In this document: piece after piece, positions 32,910 through 42,283 of the stretch
Position numbering within the stretch: the stretch's first letter is position 1
Layout of the letters: every line of letters starts with the position of its first letter
Assembly (NCBI RefSeq): GCF_000455825.1
Contig: NZ_ATAO01000068.1
Coordinates: 1-57,685, forward strand
From: Microbacterium maritypicum MF109
GTDB lineage: Bacteria; Actinomycetota; Actinomycetes; Actinomycetales; Microbacteriaceae
Reading direction: 5' to 3'
DNA length: 57,685 nt
The notes under the pieces: model-generated
Databases searched by the model: none
Told to the model about the DNA's origin: nothing
Seen by the model: the letters and a program-made list of their open reading frames with translations, nothing else
Made by a program: the position numbers and the translations under genes

Positions 32910-33719
32910 ATGAGCGCAGCCGTCCCGACTCCTTATGAAGACCTGCTCCGCGACGTCCTGGAGACCGGCACGCATAAGTCCGATCGCACCGGGACGGGGA
33001 CGACGAGCGTCTTCGGGCGTCAGATCCGCTTCGATCTGTCGAAGGGCTTCCCCCTCATCACCACCAAGCGCGTGCACTTCAAATCCATCGCGTACGAGCT
33101 CCTCTGGTTCCTGCAGGGTGATTCCAACGTCGGGTGGCTCCGCGAGAACGGGGTCACGATCTGGGACGAGTGGGCCGATGAATCCGGCGACCTCGGCCCG
33201 GTCTACGGGGTGCAGTGGCGTTCGTGGCCGACGCCGGACGGGGGGAGCATCGACCAGCTCTCCGACGTGATCGAGCAGATCCGACGCTCGCCCGACTCCC
33301 GTCGGCTCATCGTGTCTGCCTGGAACCCGGCCGACATCCCGGACATGGCGCTCGCGCCCTGTCACGCGCTGTTCCAGTTCTACGTCGCCGACGGCAAGCT
33401 CTCGTGTCAGCTGTATCAGCGCAGCGCCGACATGTTCCTCGGTGTGCCGTTCAACATCGCCTCCTACGCCTTGCTGACCATGATGATCGCCCAGCAGGTG
33501 GGCCTCGAGCCCGGAGACTTCGTCTGGACGGGCGGAGACTGCCACGTCTACGACAATCACGTCGATCAGGTGCGGGAGCAGCTCAGCCGTGAGCCCTACC
33601 CCTACCCGACGCTGCGTTTCGCGCGGAAGCCCGAATCGATTCTCGACTACCGCTATGAGGACTTCCTCGTGGAGGACTATCAGCACCACGCGCCGATCAG
33701 GGCGGCGGTGGCGGTATGA
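32910..33719 (+). CDS. thyA: Thymidylate synthase
   Basis: A 269-residue ThyA, which methylates dUMP to dTMP with 5,10-methylenetetrahydrofolate. Diagnostic parts are [46 protein letters not shown], the nucleophile Cys151 in [32 protein letters not shown] and [14 protein letters not shown]. The ATG at 32910 follows a leaderless promoter; the longer open frame to 32613 is antisense to the thioredoxin gene. Its stop overlaps the dfrA start (ATGA), the classical thyA-dfrA pairing, because ThyA makes the dihydrofolate that DfrA reduces. Confidence 0.97.
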   Translation: MSAAVPTPYEDLLRDVLETGTHKSDRTGTGTTSVFGRQIRFDLSKGFPLITTKRVHFKSIAYELLWFLQGDSNVGWLRENGVTIWDEWADESGDLGPVYGVQWRSWPTPDGGSIDQLSDVIEQIRRSPDSRRLIVSAWNPADIPDMALAPCHALFQFYVADGKLSCQLYQRSADMFLGVPFNIASYALLTMMIAQQVGLEPGDFVWTGGDCHVYDNHVDQVREQLSREPYPYPTLRFARKPESILDYRYEDFLVEDYQHHAPIRAAVAV

Positions 33720-34192
33720 CCTGGGTCGGGTTGATCTGGGCCGAGGCGCACGGAGGGGTCATCGGTGCCGAGGGTGGCATGCCCTGGCACGTGCCCGAAG
33801 ACCTGGCGCACTTCAAGGAGGTCACCCTCGGCGCTCCCGTGGTGATGGGGCGCAAGACCTGGGACTCGCTGCCCGAGCGATTCCGCCCGCTCTCCGGACG
33901 GGACAACATCGTGGTGACCCGGCAGCAGGACTGGTCCGAAGAGGGCGCGCGGCGTGCATCCACCGTCGCCGAGGCCGTTCGCGGACTCGACAGGGTCTGG
34001 ATCATCGGTGGGGCGGAGATCTTCCGACAGGTGATCGGCGACGCCGATCGGCTGGAGGTCACCGAGCTCGATCTCGACGTCGCCGGCGACGCCTACGCAC
34101 CGGCGAAGACCGGGTGGCGCCTCATCGACGAGGGGGAGTGGCTCACGTCGCGCACGGGAGTGCGGTACCGCTTCCTGGGATACGAGCGCTGA
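33716..34192 (+). CDS. dfrA: Dihydrofolate reductase
   Basis: A 158-residue DHFR that regenerates tetrahydrofolate with NADPH. Typical segments are [53 protein letters not shown] and [14 protein letters not shown]. It overlaps thyA by 4 bases and the next gene by a single base (TGATG), so the three genes are translationally coupled. Sequence and length are typical of actinobacterial enzymes. Confidence 0.97.
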   Translation: MTWVGLIWAEAHGGVIGAEGGMPWHVPEDLAHFKEVTLGAPVVMGRKTWDSLPERFRPLSGRDNIVVTRQQDWSEEGARRASTVAEAVRGLDRVWIIGGAEIFRQVIGDADRLEVTELDLDVAGDAYAPAKTGWRLIDEGEWLTSRTGVRYRFLGYER

Positions 34193-34953
34193 TGCCCACC
34201 GCACTGATCACCGGAGCCAGCGCCGGACTGGGCGCCGAGTTCGCGCGTCAGCTCGCGCGGCGACGTGCCGACCTCGTCCTGGTGGCGAGATCAGAGGACG
34301 CGCTGGAGACGCTGGGCGCCGAACTGCGGAGCGAATACGGGGTCGCGGTCGAGATCATCCCCGCCGACCTGGCGGATGAGGCCGGCGTGGAGAAGGTCGC
34401 CGTGCGCCTGCGCGACACGGCGGACCCCATCGACCTCTTGGTGAACAACGCCGGGTTCGGTCTTCCGCTGCAGTTCGCCGACAACGACATCGACGATGAG
34501 GTGCGTCATCTCCGTGTACATGTGGAGGCGTCGATGCGGCTCATGCACGCGGCACTGCAGTCCATGCGTGGTCGTGGCGGTCGCATCATCAATGTGGCTT
34601 CCGTGGCCGGCGTCATCTCCCGGTCGACGTACTCCGCCTGCAAGGCCTGGCTCATCGGATTCAGCCGCTGGGCGAATGCCGAGTACACGCGCGACGGCGT
34701 CTCTGTCACGGCGCTGTGCCCCGGGTTCACGCACACGTCCTTCCACGAACGCATGGGGCTCGCGGCGGGCCAGGAGGGCGTTCCCGGCATCATGTGGTTG
34801 AACGCGCGGGACGTCGTGCGCGTCGGCCTGCGCGATGCCGCCCGTGGCAGGTCGGTCTCGGTGCCGTCGCTCCGGTACAAGGTGATCGTGGCGCTGACAC
34901 GCCTCCTCCCGAGCACGCTCACCTCCCGCGTGGCGCGCCGAGGCCGCGTCTGA
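34192..34953 (+). CDS. Short-chain dehydrogenase/reductase (SDR)
   Basis: A 253-residue classical SDR. The cofactor motif TGASAGLGAEFARQL is at the start, NNAGFG in the middle and the catalytic set S...STYSACKAW (Ser, Tyr-x3-Lys) follows GGRIINVASVAG; the C-terminal CPGFTHTSFHERMG is typical. ALVLVARSEDALE after the second strand suggests NADP(H). Substrate unknown. The ATG overlaps the dfrA stop codon, so it belongs to the thyA-dfrA transcript; a pteridine-reductase-like role is suggested only by position. The stop codon lies in the first of two near-identical 17-base repeats. Confidence 0.88.
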   Translation: MPTALITGASAGLGAEFARQLARRRADLVLVARSEDALETLGAELRSEYGVAVEIIPADLADEAGVEKVAVRLRDTADPIDLLVNNAGFGLPLQFADNDIDDEVRHLRVHVEASMRLMHAALQSMRGRGGRIINVASVAGVISRSTYSACKAWLIGFSRWANAEYTRDGVSVTALCPGFTHTSFHERMGLAAGQEGVPGIMWLNARDVVRVGLRDAARGRSVSVPSLRYKVIVALTRLLPSTLTSRVARRGRV

Positions 34954-34984
34954 CCGGCAGCGGTCATCTGATCGGCAGCGGTCA
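34950..34984. repeat. Tandem 17-base repeat holding the two convergent stop codons
   Basis: Two copies of CTGAYCGGCAGCGGTCA (34950-34966 and 34968-34984, one mismatch) lie one base apart. The first includes the SDR stop codon and the second the NUDIX stop codon on the other strand. TGACCG-GCAG-CGGTCA in copy one is a perfect palindrome, so the element may terminate both genes. Confidence 0.6.
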
Positions 34985-35548
34985 GTGGAACCTGCCGAGC
35001 AGGATCCCCGCCTTGGCGATCGCCGCGATGGTCTCCCCATCGGTGATGTCGCCGTCGGCGATCATGCGCAGCACGTGCGCGAAAGGTACCCACGAGACGG
35101 CCTGGATGCCTTCTTCGGTCTGGCTCTCGGCGGCGTCGCTCCCGTTCGCGTCGTCGTCCTCAGCGACCGGGCGCAGATCGCGTGCGAGGAAGACGTGTTC
35201 GGGTGCCTCAGCGATCCCGTTCAGAGCGTGCATGGCCCCCAGGGCCGTCCACTCACCGGCTTCGAATCCGGTCTCCTCCCGGAGCTCGCGTCTCGCCGCG
35301 AGCAGGGGGTCTTCCCCGTCGCTGCCGCCAGCGGGGACCTCGATGGTCGTCCCCACGGTGTAGCGGTCGATCGTGACGAGACACACACGGTCTTCCTCGT
35401 CCACGGCGACGATGAAGACCGCCGGGTGCTGCATGGTGACGACACCATAGATGCCGTCCGCGCCCGCTGGTCCCGTGACCTGGTCCTCCCGCACACGGAT
35501 CCACGCGTTCTCGTACTTCGTCTCGGTGTCTCGTGTGACCCATGTCAT
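34982..35548 (-). CDS. NUDIX hydrolase (ADP-ribose pyrophosphatase-like)
   Basis: A 188-residue NUDIX enzyme. The Nudix box is G-x5-E-x7-REx2EExGF, here GSDGEDPLLAARRELREETGF, preceded by VPAGG as in ADP-ribose/NADH-type pyrophosphatases. An N-terminal region (YENAWIRVREDQVTGP) is characteristic of the ADP-ribose pyrophosphatase subgroup. An acidic insertion (EDDDANGSDAAESQ) occurs near the end. ATG 35548 is preferred because it lies 6 bases after TACGCT; the longer open frame adds MTRMTSPFYARS. Substrate not certain. Confidence 0.9.
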   Translation of the reverse strand: MTWVTRDTETKYENAWIRVREDQVTGPAGADGIYGVVTMQHPAVFIVAVDEEDRVCLVTIDRYTVGTTIEVPAGGSDGEDPLLAARRELREETGFEAGEWTALGAMHALNGIAEAPEHVFLARDLRPVAEDDDANGSDAAESQTEEGIQAVSWVPFAHVLRMIADGDITDGETIAAIAKAGILLGRFH

Positions 35549-35554
35549 GCTTCG

Positions 35555-35560
35555 AGCGTA
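35555..35560 (-). promoter_or_regulatory. -10 box (TACGCT), leaderless promoter of the NUDIX gene
   Basis: Minus-strand TACGCT, spacer CGAAGC, ATG at 35548. The same hexamer serves dapA on the other strand 54 bases away. Confidence 0.6.
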
Positions 35561-35613
35561 GAACGGAGACGTCATGCGCGTCACCGCGTCCGCATGAGCG
35601 GCAGCCGAACCGA

Positions 35614-35619
35614 TACGCT
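35614..35619 (+). promoter_or_regulatory. -10 box (TACGCT), leaderless promoter of dapA
   Basis: TACGCT, spacer GGGTCT, ATG at 35626. Confidence 0.65.
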
Positions 35620-35625
35620 GGGTCT

Positions 35626-36603
35626 ATGACGCACTCGGGCAACCCATTCGGACAGGTTCTCGTCGCGCTCGTCACTCCGATGACGGCCGACGGCGAAGTC
35701 GACTGGCCCGCCGTCGAGAAGCACATCGATGACGTGATCACCGCGGGAGCGGACGGCATCGTCGTGACGGGAACGACAGGTGAGACCTCGACCCTGACGG
35801 ACCCCGAGAAGCTCAAGCTCGTGGAGGTCGGCAAGTCCGTCTCCGCAGGCCGCGCCAAGATCATCACCGGCGGCGGCTCGAACGAGACCGCCCACGCGAT
35901 CGAGCTCTACAAAGCCAGCGAGAAGGCCGGCGCCGACGGCATCATGATCGTCACGCCCTACTACAACAAGCCGACGCAGGCCGGCATCCTCACGCACTTC
36001 CGTCTGGTCGCCGACGCGACCGATCTCCCGGTGATCCTCTACGACATCCCCGGGCGCACGGGTGTGCCGATCAAGTACGAGACGATCCTGCGTCTCGCGA
36101 AGCACCCGAATATCCTCGCCGTGAAAGACGCCAAGGGCGACTTCTCCGAGGTGAGCCGCGTGCTGAACCAGACCGATCTGATGTACTTCTCCGGCGATGA
36201 CGCGAACGTGCTGCCGCACCTCGCGATCGGCGCGACCGGTCTCATCGGCGTGACGGCGAACGTCGCAGCGGCGCCGTACCGCACGATAATCGACGCGGTG
36301 AACGCCGGCGACCTCGCCACGGCGACCGCCGAACACCAGCGCCTCGAACCGCTCGTCCGCGCGGTGATGACGCATGTTCCCGGAACCGTTGCGGCCAAGT
36401 ACATCCTGCACGGACTCGGTCGCATCTCGAGCCCGCGCGTTCGCCTTCCCCTGGTCGGTCCCGAGGAATGGGAGGCTGCGCTCATCGAGGATGAGCTCGA
36501 CCTCGTGCAGAACGTTCCCGGAGCCGATTTCTCGAACTTCCGACCCGACCGCAACGCGGCTGCGGGTGGTGCCCTGCCGAAGGTGCACGGCACGACGCGC
36601 TGA
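35626..36603 (+). CDS. dapA: 4-hydroxy-tetrahydrodipicolinate synthase
   Basis: A 325-residue DapA, which condenses pyruvate with aspartate semialdehyde. Seen are VALVTPMTADGEVDW, the GTTGETSTL phosphate-like loop, ILYDIPGRTGV with the catalytic Tyr, and the Schiff-base Lys in ILAVKDAKGDF. The C-terminal extension after DLVQNVPGADFSNF is short and Ala-rich. The start is ATG 35626, six bases after TACGCT; in-frame upstream codons lack similarity. The next gene, for RNase J, begins 53 bases later and may be co-transcribed, an arrangement common in actinobacteria. Confidence 0.96.
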   Translation: MTHSGNPFGQVLVALVTPMTADGEVDWPAVEKHIDDVITAGADGIVVTGTTGETSTLTDPEKLKLVEVGKSVSAGRAKIITGGGSNETAHAIELYKASEKAGADGIMIVTPYYNKPTQAGILTHFRLVADATDLPVILYDIPGRTGVPIKYETILRLAKHPNILAVKDAKGDFSEVSRVLNQTDLMYFSGDDANVLPHLAIGATGLIGVTANVAAAPYRTIIDAVNAGDLATATAEHQRLEPLVRAVMTHVPGTVAAKYILHGLGRISSPRVRLPLVGPEEWEAALIEDELDLVQNVPGADFSNFRPDRNAAAGGALPKVHGTTR

Positions 36604-36656
36604 GTCGCGTCGCCATGAACGAACGGACGCGCGGAGTGTCCGACTGAGGAGACAGC

Positions 36657-38333
36657 ATGTCCATTCCCCTGGTAGAACCGACCGCTCTCGACGAAGGGAC
36701 GCTGCGGGTCATTCCGATCGGCGGACTCGGCGAGATCGGTCGTAACATGACCATGTTCGAGTACGACGGGAAGATCCTGATCGTCGACTGCGGTGTGCTC
36801 TTCCCCGAGGAGCACCAGCCCGGTGTCGATCTGATCCTTCCCGACTTCGAGCCCATCCGCGACCGGCTCGACGACATCGTCGGCGTGGTGCTCACGCACG
36901 GTCATGAAGACCACATCGGCGCGGTTCCGTATCTGCTCCGGCTCAAGAGCGACATCCCCCTGATCGGCTCGGGCCTCACCCTCGCATTGGTCGAGGCGAA
37001 GCTCAAAGAGCATCGGATCAAGGCCTTCACGCTCACGGTGAAAGAGGGGCAGCAGGAGCGGGTCGGTCCGTTCGACCTCGAGTTCGTCGCCGTCAACCAC
37101 TCGATCCCCGATGCACTGGCCGTCGCCATCCGCACACCCGCAGGCATGGTGCTCGCCACCGGTGACTTCAAGATGGACCAGCTGCCGCTGGACGGTCGGA
37201 TCACCGACCTGCGTGCGTTCGCCCGCCTCGGTGAAGAGGGCGTGGACCTGTTCCTCGTCGACTCGACGAACGCCGACGTCCCCGGCTTCACCCCGACGGA
37301 GCGCTCCATCGGTCCCGTGCTCGACCAGGTGATCGCGAAGGCGCCCCGTCGCGTCATCGTCGCGAGCTTCTCCAGCCACGTCCACCGCGTGCAGCAGGTG
37401 ATCGACGCCGCGCACGCCAACGGCCGCCGTGTCGCGTTCCTCGGCCGCAGCATGGTCCGTAACATGACCATCGCCGAGCAGCTCGGCTACCTCAAGGTGC
37501 CGGACGGGGTGCTGATCGACTTCAAGAAGGCGCGCGACCTGCCGGACGAGCAGATCGTCTACATGTCGACGGGCTCCCAGGGCGAGCCGATGGCCGTGCT
37601 CAGCCGCATGGCGAACATGGACCACGCGATCGAGATCAGCGAGGGTGACACCGTCATCCTCGCCTCCAGCCTCATCCCCGGCAACGAGAACGCCGTGTAC
37701 CGCGTCATCGACGGACTGACCAAGCTCGGCGCGAACGTCGTGCACAAGGCGAATGCGAAGGTGCACGTCTCCGGGCACGCCGCCGCCGGTGAGCTGATCT
37801 ACTGCTACAACATCCTGAGGCCGAAGAACGTCCTCCCCGTGCACGGCGAGTATCGGCACCTGATCGCTAATGCCAAGCTCGCGCAGGACACCGGTATCTC
37901 CGAGGAGAACACGATCATCGCCTCGAACGGCACCGTGATCGACCTCAAGGACGGCGTCGCGAAGGTCACCGGGCAGCTCGACCTCGGATTCGTTTACGTC
38001 GACGGCTCCACCGTCGGAGAGATCACCGATGCCGACCTCAAGGATCGCCGCATCCTCGGCGAGGAAGGCTTCATCTCCGTGATCGTGGTCGTGGACGCCG
38101 GCACCGGACGCATCATCTCCGGTCCCGAGATCCACGCGCGCGGTGTCGCCGAGGACGACTCGGTGTTCGACGACGTCACGCCGAAGATCGTCGCTGCGCT
38201 CAAGGAGGCGTCGGGCAACGGCGTCCGCGACACCCACGCACTGTCGCAGGTCGTGCGACGCACGATCGGTCGCTGGGTGAACCAGCGGCTCCGTCGCCGT
38301 CCGATGATCGTGCCGCTCGTCATCGAGGCATGA
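36657..38333 (+). CDS. rnj: Ribonuclease J
   Basis: A 558-residue RNase J, a metallo-beta-lactamase/beta-CASP nuclease with endonuclease and 5'-exonuclease activity that matures rRNA and turns over mRNA. The N-terminal PIGGLGEIGRNMTMFEYDGKILIVDCG, the metal motif THGHEDH (His81, His83, Asp85, His86), the beta-CASP core with GRSMVRNM and STGSQGEPMAVLSRMA and VHVSGHAAAGEL are all in place. ATG 36657 follows GAGGAGAC. It follows dapA closely. Together with pnp this window encodes two main RNA-decay enzymes. Confidence 0.96.
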   Translation: MSIPLVEPTALDEGTLRVIPIGGLGEIGRNMTMFEYDGKILIVDCGVLFPEEHQPGVDLILPDFEPIRDRLDDIVGVVLTHGHEDHIGAVPYLLRLKSDIPLIGSGLTLALVEAKLKEHRIKAFTLTVKEGQQERVGPFDLEFVAVNHSIPDALAVAIRTPAGMVLATGDFKMDQLPLDGRITDLRAFARLGEEGVDLFLVDSTNADVPGFTPTERSIGPVLDQVIAKAPRRVIVASFSSHVHRVQQVIDAAHANGRRVAFLGRSMVRNMTIAEQLGYLKVPDGVLIDFKKARDLPDEQIVYMSTGSQGEPMAVLSRMANMDHAIEISEGDTVILASSLIPGNENAVYRVIDGLTKLGANVVHKANAKVHVSGHAAAGELIYCYNILRPKNVLPVHGEYRHLIANAKLAQDTGISEENTIIASNGTVIDLKDGVAKVTGQLDLGFVYVDGSTVGEITDADLKDRRILGEEGFISVIVVVDAGTGRIISGPEIHARGVAEDDSVFDDVTPKIVAALKEASGNGVRDTHALSQVVRRTIGRWVNQRLRRRPMIVPLVIEA

Positions 38334-38393
38334 CGACAGGCGAGTCGTCTCGCACTCACGGGTGAGCGTCATCCCGATGTAACACCGACGTCC

Positions 38394-38399
38394 TATGCT
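38394..38399 (+). promoter_or_regulatory. -10 box (TATGCT), leaderless promoter of the GNAT gene
   Basis: TATGCT, spacer CGCGTC, ATG at 38406. Confidence 0.6.
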
Positions 38400-38405
38400 C
38401 GCGTC

Positions 38406-38900
38406 ATGTACAGGGGCTTCTCCCTTCGCAGGGCGGCGCAGACGGATGCGATGTTCCTCGGCGACATGCTCGTCGAGGCCGCCAATTGGCGCGCCGGGGG
38501 AGTGCGTCCCCGTCATGAGGTGCTGACGTCGCCCGACCATCGGCGTTACCTCGCGGGCTGGAAGCGCATGGCGGACGACGGACTGGTCGCGGCCGGCGAC
38601 GACGGCACCCCGGTGGGTGCGGCCTGGTACCGGGTGCTCCCGCAGAACGATCCCGGGTTCGGTTTCATCGGCGTCGCGGTCCCGGAGCTGATCATCGGTG
38701 TGCACCCGCTCTGGCGTGCCCGAGGCGTCGGGCGGGCGCTGCTGCGCGGCGTCGTGCACCTGGCGGGCTCGCAGGGGCATGCCCGGATCAGCCTGAGCGT
38801 CGAACGGGACAACTTCGCGCGCAACCTGTATCGAGCCGAGGGTTTTGCCGTGGTGAGTCAGGGCGCGACCCGCGACACGATGGCTCGCGGCACGGCGTGA
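38406..38900 (+). CDS. GNAT family N-acetyltransferase
   Basis: A 164-residue GNAT-fold acetyltransferase. The acetyl-CoA loop is in LIIGVHPLWRARGVGRALLRGVVHLA (the R-x-x-G-x-G/A pattern as RARGVGRA), followed by ARISLSVERDNFARNLYRAEGF, the usual motif-B segment. The acceptor substrate cannot be told. The gene stands alone between rnj and ftsK with a leaderless promoter. Length is normal for a single GNAT domain. Confidence 0.9.
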   Translation: MYRGFSLRRAAQTDAMFLGDMLVEAANWRAGGVRPRHEVLTSPDHRRYLAGWKRMADDGLVAAGDDGTPVGAAWYRVLPQNDPGFGFIGVAVPELIIGVHPLWRARGVGRALLRGVVHLAGSQGHARISLSVERDNFARNLYRAEGFAVVSQGATRDTMARGTA

Positions 38901-38960
38901 TCGCGCCCCTCGGATCCATGGAAAGCCGCGTCATTACGCGGAGATGTCGGCTGTTGGACG

Positions 38961-38966
38961 TAACGT
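38961..38966 (+). promoter_or_regulatory. -10 box (TAACGT), leaderless promoter of ftsK
   Basis: TAACGT, spacer GAGAGC, ATG at 38973. It would drive ftsK-pgsA-cinA. Confidence 0.6.
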
Positions 38967-38972
38967 GAGAGC

Positions 38973-41708
38973 ATGGCCAGGAGTACCACGAAGACAGAGA
39001 GCGCGTCGACCAGCGCACCGTCGCGCCCCAAGCGGCAGACGGCTCCCAAGGCCCAGCCCGCTCGCAAGGCGCAGCCCGCTCCCAAGAAGTACATCGACGA
39101 GGCAGACAAGCCGCCGGTCGCCGTCCGGGCCTGGGTCGGGCTGGCGCACGGCGTCGGCGGACTCTTCCGCGCGTTCGGCCCCGAGACTCTCGAGAAAGAC
39201 GATCGTCGCGACGGTTTTCCCTTCCTCCTCGTGCTCCTCGCCGTGCTCGGTGCGGTCAACGAGTGGTTCTTCATCGGCAACGAGGTCGCTGCGAACATCA
39301 GCGCGTATTCGGTCGGAGGGCTGATCGGGCGCGTCGCATTCGTGATGCCCGTTCTGCTGCTCCTGCTCGCCGGATGGCTGTTCCGCCACCCCTCGTCGGT
39401 TCACGACAACGGCCGCATCGGAATCGGTTTCGGATTGTTCGTCCTGACGCTCGCCGGCTTCTGCCACGTCGCGGGCGACGGCCCTCAGCCCAAGGAGGGC
39501 ATGCTCGCACTGAGCGAGTCCGGCGGACTCTTCGGATGGATGCTCGGCCAGCCGCTCAGCTACCTCACCGACATCCCCGCGTACATCGTGCTGTCGCTGC
39601 TGGCGGCGCTCAGCATCCTCATCCTCACCAAGACTCCGCCGAACCGCATCGGCGCCCGTCTCGGCGATCTCTACGCCTGGATGTTCGACGCCGAGCGTCC
39701 GGAGAAGTCGACCAAAGACTCCGCGGCGATCGACGACACCGACAAGGTCGACGATCCCGACGTGCTGCCGTGGTGGCGGCGCAACAAGACCGGCCGTGAA
39801 GAGGACCCCGACGAAGGCACGCTCGGCTCCGACGACATCACCGCACTGCTCACGACCTCCGACCCGACTCCCGCCTACGATCAGGCCGTCGTCGTCGAGA
39901 ACCCGTACGACGCCGCCACCGAGGTGCTGTCCGACGTGAGGTCCGTCGCCGATTCGCTCGCGGAGCAGCAGACCACGGCACTGCTCGACGACTCCTCCGA
40001 CACCGGAGAGGTGCCGGAGCTTCCCGGCCTCGACGGCTTCGGCACCGAGGGGCCAGGCGACCGCGGGCCGCAGGCGCCCGTGACGCCGTACATCCTGCCC
40101 TCTCCCGGTCTTCTGGTCGAAGGGCCGCCTCCGGTGATGCGCTCCGAGGCCACCGACAAGGTGATCGAGCAGATCACCAGTGTGCTGTCTCAGTTCAAGG
40201 TGGATGCGAAGGTCACCGGCTTCTCGCGCGGCCCGACGGTCACCCAGTACGAGGTCGAGGTCGGCCACGGCGTCAAGGTCGAGAAGATCCTGCAGCTGAG
40301 CAACAACTTCGCCTACGCGGTCGCCTCGAACGACGTCCGCATCCTCTCGCCGATCCCGGGCAAGAGCGCGATCGGCATCGAGATTCCCAACGCCGACAAG
40401 GAGATGGTCGCACTCGGCGACGTGCTGCGTTCGCCCGCCGCGCAGAAGAGCACGCATCCGATGACGATCGGCGTGGGCAAGGACGTCGGCGGCAACATCG
40501 TCATCGCGAACCTCGCGAAGATGCCGCATCTCCTGGTGGCAGGTTCCACCGGCTCCGGTAAGTCGAGCTTCGTGAACTCCATGATCACCAGCCTGCTGAT
40601 GCGGGCGCGGCCCGCCGATGTGCGCATGGTCCTCATCGACCCGAAGCGCGTGGAGCTCACCAGCTACGCCGGTGTCCCGCACCTGATCACGCCCATCATC
40701 ACGAACCCCAAGAAGGCGGCCGAAGCGCTGCAGTGGGTCGTGAAGGAGATGGACATGAGGTACGACGACCTCGCGTCTTTCGGCTTCCGTCATATCGACG
40801 ACTTCAACCGTGCCGTGCGCGCCGGGGAGGTCGAGCTGCCGGTGGGCAGCGAGCGCGTTCTGAAGCCGTACCCGTACCTCCTGGTCGTGGTCGACGAGCT
40901 CGCCGACCTCATGATGGTCGCCCCTCGCGACGTGGAGGACTCGATCGTGCGCATCACGCAGCTCGCGCGAGCCTCCGGCATCCACCTCGTCCTCGCGACC
41001 CAGCGGCCGAGCGTCGACGTCGTCACCGGACTCATCAAGGCGAACGTCCCGTCTCGACTGGCCTTCGCCGTCACCAGTGTCACCGACAGCCGCGTCATCC
41101 TCGATAGCCCCGGGGCGGACAAGCTCATCGGTCAGGGTGACGCGCTGTTCTCGCCGATGGGCTCGTCGAAGCCGTTCCGTCTGCAGGGCGCGTGGGTCGA
41201 CGAGAAGGAGATCGACGCGGTCGTCAAGCACGTCACCCGCCAGGCTCGTCCGGACTATCGTCCCGACGTGCAGGAGGCGATGGAGCCGACCAAGAAGAAG
41301 GAAGTCGACGAGGACATCGGCGACGACCTGGAACTGCTGCTCGCGGCTGCCGAGCTCATCGTCTCGTCGCAGTTCGGATCGACCTCGATGCTCCAGCGCA
41401 AGCTGCGGGTCGGCTTCGCGAAGGCCGGTCGCCTCATGGACCTGCTGGAGTCACGTGAGATCGTCGGCCCGTCCGAGGGCTCCAAGGCGCGCGACGTGCT
41501 GGCCACGGCCGAGCAGCTCCCACAGGTGATGGCGAAGCTGCGCGGTGACGACGTTCCGACGTCGCCGCCCGCTTCCGCCGCCCCTGTCGCTCCGCCGGTG
41601 CCACCCCTGCCCCAGACGCACGATCCGGTCGCTGCCCAGTATGAGGGGCTTCCCGAGGTGGAGGCCGAGGGCGACGAAGACGCCTGGGGCCTGACGGGAC
41701 GCGACTGA
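38973..41708 (+). CDS. ftsK: DNA translocase FtsK
   Basis: A 911-residue FtsK/SpoIIIE translocase that pumps chromosome ends through the closing septum. A Lys/Ala/Pro-rich N terminus (about 1-45), four membrane helices (about 85-240), an acidic linker (about 245-385) and the motor follow. Walker A is [15 protein letters not shown] near residue 523 and Walker [15 protein letters not shown] near 635; [21 protein letters not shown] motifs follow. The last domain ([29 protein letters not shown]) is the DNA-reading gamma winged helix, and a Pro/Ala-rich tail ends the protein. Its stop overlaps the pgsA start (TGATG). Confidence 0.97.
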   Translation: MARSTTKTESASTSAPSRPKRQTAPKAQPARKAQPAPKKYIDEADKPPVAVRAWVGLAHGVGGLFRAFGPETLEKDDRRDGFPFLLVLLAVLGAVNEWFFIGNEVAANISAYSVGGLIGRVAFVMPVLLLLLAGWLFRHPSSVHDNGRIGIGFGLFVLTLAGFCHVAGDGPQPKEGMLALSESGGLFGWMLGQPLSYLTDIPAYIVLSLLAALSILILTKTPPNRIGARLGDLYAWMFDAERPEKSTKDSAAIDDTDKVDDPDVLPWWRRNKTGREEDPDEGTLGSDDITALLTTSDPTPAYDQAVVVENPYDAATEVLSDVRSVADSLAEQQTTALLDDSSDTGEVPELPGLDGFGTEGPGDRGPQAPVTPYILPSPGLLVEGPPPVMRSEATDKVIEQITSVLSQFKVDAKVTGFSRGPTVTQYEVEVGHGVKVEKILQLSNNFAYAVASNDVRILSPIPGKSAIGIEIPNADKEMVALGDVLRSPAAQKSTHPMTIGVGKDVGGNIVIANLAKMPHLLVAGSTGSGKSSFVNSMITSLLMRARPADVRMVLIDPKRVELTSYAGVPHLITPIITNPKKAAEALQWVVKEMDMRYDDLASFGFRHIDDFNRAVRAGEVELPVGSERVLKPYPYLLVVVDELADLMMVAPRDVEDSIVRITQLARASGIHLVLATQRPSVDVVTGLIKANVPSRLAFAVTSVTDSRVILDSPGADKLIGQGDALFSPMGSSKPFRLQGAWVDEKEIDAVVKHVTRQARPDYRPDVQEAMEPTKKKEVDEDIGDDLELLLAAAELIVSSQFGSTSMLQRKLRVGFAKAGRLMDLLESREIVGPSEGSKARDVLATAEQLPQVMAKLRGDDVPTSPPASAAPVAPPVPPLPQTHDPVAAQYEGLPEVEAEGDEDAWGLTGRD

Positions 41709-42283
41709 TGGCCATCCCGCGGCAGCTGCCCAACGCCATCACCGTCGCGCGCATCCCGCTGGCGGTCGTCTTCTTCGTCCTGTTGCTGCTGGGCGGAACC
41801 TACGGCCTCGCCGAGCCCGGCCTCCGGTGGGCGGCCGCGGTCATCTTCATCGTGGGGATCTCCACGGACTGGGTCGACGGCTACCTCGCGCGCAAGTACG
41901 ACATCGTCAGCGATTTCGGCAAGCTCTGGGATCCCATCGCCGACAAGATGCTCACGGGGGCCGGGTTCATCGGACTCGCCATCCTCGGCGAGGTCGGCTG
42001 GTGGATCGTCGCCCTCATCCTCGTGCGCGAGTGGGGGATCACAATCCACCGGCTCATGGTCGCCAGCGAGCATGTCGTCGCTGCGGCCTGGATGGGCAAG
42101 ATCAAGACGGCGTTCCAAGGTGTGGCGCTCGGCTGGGCGTTGCTTCCGCTGCACTATTTCGTCGGTCTCGACGCATGGACGTTGATCACCTTCATCCTCA
42201 TGCTCATCGTCCTGGTGCTCACGGTCGCGAGCGGTATCGACTACATCGTGGCGCAGGTCCGCGGCTCGCGCCGGAAGTCGTGA
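41708..42283 (+). CDS. pgsA: CDP-diacylglycerol--glycerol-3-phosphate 3-phosphatidyltransferase
   Basis: A 191-residue CDP-alcohol phosphatidyltransferase with about five helices, making phosphatidylglycerophosphate for phosphatidylglycerol and cardiolipin. NAITVARIPLAVVF is the usual start. The catalytic motif D-x2-D-G-x2-A-R-x8-G-x3-D-x3-D is complete in TDWVDGYLARKYDIVSDFG and the following KLWDPIADK. ATG 41708 overlaps the ftsK stop, and its own stop overlaps the cinA start (GTGA), so three genes are coupled. A related phosphatidylinositol-type substrate cannot be excluded. Confidence 0.93.
   Translation: MAIPRQLPNAITVARIPLAVVFFVLLLLGGTYGLAEPGLRWAAAVIFIVGISTDWVDGYLARKYDIVSDFGKLWDPIADKMLTGAGFIGLAILGEVGWWIVALILVREWGITIHRLMVASEHVVAAAWMGKIKTAFQGVALGWALLPLHYFVGLDAWTLITFILMLIVLVLTVASGIDYIVAQVRGSRRKS

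Noticed and set aside
36039..38780. 913-codon open frame antisense to dapA and rnj
   Set aside because: Shadow of two well-defined genes, with no domain recognisable.
41827..42279. Long N-terminal part of the CinA reading frame
   Set aside because: It is an Arg-rich out-of-frame shadow of pgsA; CinA similarity begins at GTG 42280.
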